This document shows, piece by piece, positions 15,027 to 16,864 of a DNA stretch of 16,864 nucleotides. Source of the DNA: JBHEKP01 sp041859375. GTDB lineage: Bacteria; Hydrogenedentota; Hydrogenedentia; Hydrogenedentales; CAITNO01. The notes under the pieces are model-generated. The model did no database searches. It was not told the DNA's origin and saw nothing but the letters and a program-made list of their open reading frames with translations. Position 1 is the first letter of the stretch. The number at the start of each line of letters is the position of its first letter. Location: assembly GCA_041859375.1 (NCBI GenBank), contig JBHEKP010000278.1, positions 1 to 16,864 on the forward strand, given 5' to 3'. Both the position numbers and the translations under genes were made by a program.

Positions 15027-15290
15027 TCAGCTTTTCTTTGGGACGGCCTTCTTTTTGGCCGGTGCCTTCCTGGGCGCGGCCGCGGTTGCGGGCTGTTGGG
15101 CGTTCAAATGTTTCAGAGCTTCGAGCAGGTTGCCGATGGCAAGCTGGTTGTCATCGCTCAAAGCCCATCCGGAAGCCTGCACCTGCCCGCAAAAGGCGGT
15201 CCACTCCTCATGCCCCCAGTTCCCATTGTGCTGGATCACAAAGTCCGTTGCCAATTTCGCAATTTTTGCGATTGCGGGGTTCGTGGCCAT
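15027..15290 (-). CDS. Small protein with basic Ala/Pro/Lys tail, function unknown
   Basis: 87 residues. ATG at 15290 with AAAGGA at 15300-15305, spacer 9. It has its own terminator, so it is very likely a real gene. I do not recognise the family. Residues 1-62 look like a compact helical domain: a first helix around AIAKIAKLATDFVIQ, then HEEWTAFCGQV, then NQLAIGNLLEALKHL. There are several tryptophans and one cysteine (Cys34). The last 23 residues are rich in Ala, Pro and Lys (AAPRKAPAKKKAVPKKS) and resemble histone-H1-like or ribosome-associated tails that bind nucleic acid. The body is mildly acidic and the tail strongly basic. No signal peptide or membrane segment is seen. A nucleoid or RNA-binding role is inference from the tail only. 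It lies between asnB and ptsI on the same strand. Confidence 0.75.
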   Translation of the reverse strand: MATNPAIAKIAKLATDFVIQHNGNWGHEEWTAFCGQVQASGWALSDDNQLAIGNLLEALKHLNAQQPATAAAPRKAPAKKKAVPKKS

Positions 15291-15326
15291 GTTGTTTTTT
15301 CCTTTCCGTTGTTCCCCTGACCAGAA

Positions 15327-15355
15327 ATTGTAAAGTTACTGCCCTTTTAGCAGAA
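15327..15355 (-). promoter_or_regulatory. Candidate promoter of the 87-residue gene
   Basis: Reading leftward, a -10-like TACAAT (15327-15332; 5 of 6 to consensus) lies 17 bases after a poor -35 (TTCTGC, 15350-15355). A better -35-like TTGTTT lies slightly further upstream and could pair with TAACTT instead. The AT-rich 107-bp gap between asnB and this gene suggests independent transcription. Confidence 0.35.
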
Positions 15356-15397
15356 AAACAAAATAGTCTTCTTGAACATTCCCCCTTGAGTGGAAAA

Positions 15398-16864
15398 TTA
15401 TTGTTTTTCAAGCCAGGAATTAAACACCAGCAACGCCCAAATTCTCAGACTATGGTCACGAAAGCCCCGTTGATGGCTTGTTATCAATTCGTCAATTGCA
15501 TTTGCTGTGAAATAGCCCTCGCGGACAATTTTCGGAGAATTTGACAATAAATTCATTTCATTCCCAAGGCACCCATTCAGCCATGCACCCATGGGAGGGG
15601 TAAACCCCTGTTTGGGCGCTGAAATGACGGATTTAGGCAATTTCGGTGACATCGCATCACGGAGCAGAATCTTTGTCCGGTTTGCGGTTGCCTTCAAACG
15701 GGAGGGTGCCGCCGCCATGGTTTCAATGAGCCGGTGGTCTGCAAAGGGCACGCGGGACTCCAAACCGTGGGCCATGCTCATCCTGTCACTGTATTGGAGC
15801 AGATTGTTTGGCAGGAACGTGTGCACATCCACGTACATGGCCCGGTTTACCGGTTCCATGCCGGGCACTTCCCGTGCGAAGGCATGCATTGGCTCCCAGG
15901 AGTCCCTTCCGGAAAGTTGTTTTGAAAAGGAATCCGTGTAAAGTGATTTTTTCTGTTCCGGTGTGAAATGGCTCATCCAAAGGGCGTACATGAAATCAGG
16001 TTCAAGCAGGTTTCCCGCTGAAAACTCGCGAATCCGGCGGGGCAGTTCCCTGCCCTGCGTGTTTTCCGGGAGCATCTTCAGCATCCGGTCCAAAAGAACA
16101 CGGATTGGCATGGGCAACACGGCCCGCCATGTTTGGGAGAGGGCCACGCCCCGGTATCTGGGATAACCGCCGAAGCATTCATCCCCCCCGTCCCCGGAAA
16201 GCACCACCTTCACATGACGGCCCACTTCCCGGCAGATTTCGTGGGTGAGGAGGGCGGTCGGGTTGGCGAAAGGCTCGTCAAAATGGCGGAGGACTGTTTC
16301 CACCATGGTTTCAGGGCGGGGCTCCACCACCAGTTCATGGTGTTTTGTCCCAAGGTGGCGGGAAACCTCCCGCGCCTGGGCGCGCTCGTCATACAAACTG
16401 CCCTCGCCGCCGAAGCCAACTGTAAAGGTAAGGGGCGACGCCCCCTGTTCCCCCATGAAACTGACAATGGTGGTGCTGTCCAGGCCGCCGCTGAGAAATG
16501 CGCCCACGGGCACATCAGCAATCATGTGCAGCCGGATGACGCGTTCGAGCGTCCCGAGAAGCGTGTCCCGCCACTCCCCCGCCGTCCAGTCGCGCCGCTG
16601 AATCCGCTCGTTCAGCCGCCAATACCGGCGCACTGCCAGGCGGCCCCGCCGCCAGGTGGCGCAATGGCCGGGGGGAATCTGCCGTATGCCGCGGTAAAAG
16701 GTGCGCGGCGGCATGGTGTGCAGGAAGGTCAGATAATCATCCATCGCCTCCAGATCCACCGTCCGGTCAACATCCGGGGAGAGCAGCAATGCCTTGATTT
16801 CTGACGCGAAGAGAAGCCGTCCCGATTGTTCGGCGTAATAAAGGGGTTTTATGCCGACGGGGTC
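15398..16864 (-). CDS. asnB: Asparagine synthetase, glutamine-hydrolysing (5' partial)
   Basis: The frame stays open to the right edge, so the N-terminal part lies outside the window; 488 residues are visible. The first visible residues (DPVGIKPLYYA, then GRLLFASEIKALL) are the end of the class II glutamine amidotransferase domain. The nucleophile Cys and most of that domain are off the edge. The C-terminal synthetase domain has the PP-loop SGGLDST (about 16474-16494) and the downstream VLSGDGGDECFGGYPRY, plus SRVPFADHRL and SAPKQGFTPPMGAW, typical of AsnB. The enzyme forms an aspartyl-AMP intermediate and transfers ammonia from glutamine. Some AsnB paralogues instead act in surface-polysaccharide or peptide biosynthesis. 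With no flanking genes to the right this cannot be excluded. A TTG at 16789 is an internal leucine codon, not the start. Confidence 0.92.
   Translation of the reverse strand, partial: DPVGIKPLYYAEQSGRLLFASEIKALLLSPDVDRTVDLEAMDDYLTFLHTMPPRTFYRGIRQIPPGHCATWRRGRLAVRRYWRLNERIQRRDWTAGEWRDTLLGTLERVIRLHMIADVPVGAFLSGGLDSTTIVSFMGEQGASPLTFTVGFGGEGSLYDERAQAREVSRHLGTKHHELVVEPRPETMVETVLRHFDEPFANPTALLTHEICREVGRHVKVVLSGDGGDECFGGYPRYRGVALSQTWRAVLPMPIRVLLDRMLKMLPENTQGRELPRRIREFSAGNLLEPDFMYALWMSHFTPEQKKSLYTDSFSKQLSGRDSWEPMHAFAREVPGMEPVNRAMYVDVHTFLPNNLLQYSDRMSMAHGLESRVPFADHRLIETMAAAPSRLKATANRTKILLRDAMSPKLPKSVISAPKQGFTPPMGAWLNGCLGNEMNLLSNSPKIVREGYFTANAIDELITSHQRGFRDHSLRIWALLVFNSWLEKQ

Noticed and set aside
16133..16804. 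Plus-strand open frame (223 codons) opposite asnB
   Set aside because: It is a shadow of the conserved synthetase domain, with Pro/His/Gly-rich composition and no ribosome site.
1..16864. CRISPR arrays, insertion sequences, integrase or attachment sites, tRNA or rRNA genes
   Set aside because: I found no regularly spaced repeats, transposase or integrase motifs, terminal inverted repeats, or cloverleaf/rRNA signatures on either strand by eye.

Overview
The window is a dense, GC-rich stretch of a Gram-negative bacterial chromosome. It holds thirteen protein genes, two of them cut by the window edges, with short intergenic gaps. I see no mobile elements, CRISPR arrays, tRNA or rRNA genes. The gene mix (BatD/BatE, GlnD, periplasmic Do protease, lone Enzyme I, PerR, FtnA-type ferritin, [4Fe-4S] APS reductase) would suit the PVC superphylum or Hydrogenedentota-like lineages. 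That placement is a guess from gene content, not a phylogenetic result.

Left part, plus strand (1-6360): a tightly coupled run batD (5' end missing) - batE - glnD - htrA. Every junction overlaps by 1 or 4 bases. It joins an envelope-stress Bat module, the PII uridylyltransferase nitrogen sensor and a periplasmic serine protease, and ends in a strong intrinsic terminator (6378-6417). A stand-alone aldo/keto reductase follows (6463-7458). It converges, with an 11-base gap, on a minus-strand aminoglycoside-phosphotransferase-fold kinase of unknown substrate (7470-8474).

Middle (8475-11371): a 272-bp divergent intergenic region holds two promoter-like elements, several inverted repeats and a possible folded leader. 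It precedes an assimilatory sulfur pair: sulfite reductase hemoprotein (cysI-like) and APS reductase (cysH). A perfect 11-bp bidirectional terminator closes the pair against the convergent peroxiredoxin gene.

Right part, minus strand (11372-16864): read in the direction of transcription, asparagine synthetase (5' end missing), an 87-residue protein with a histone-H1-like Lys/Ala/Pro tail, PTS Enzyme I, a PerR-type Fur regulator, ferritin and 2-Cys peroxiredoxin. The last three form a peroxide/iron island: PerR would sense peroxide, ferritin would store iron and limit Fenton chemistry, and the peroxiredoxin would remove peroxide.

Most genes are well-known families. The parts that deserve a second look are the bat-glnD-htrA coupling, the cysI upstream region, the nested inverted repeats around the terminator at 14952-15007, the small basic-tailed protein, and the orphan kinase. 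I found no clear candidate for a wholly new multi-gene system.
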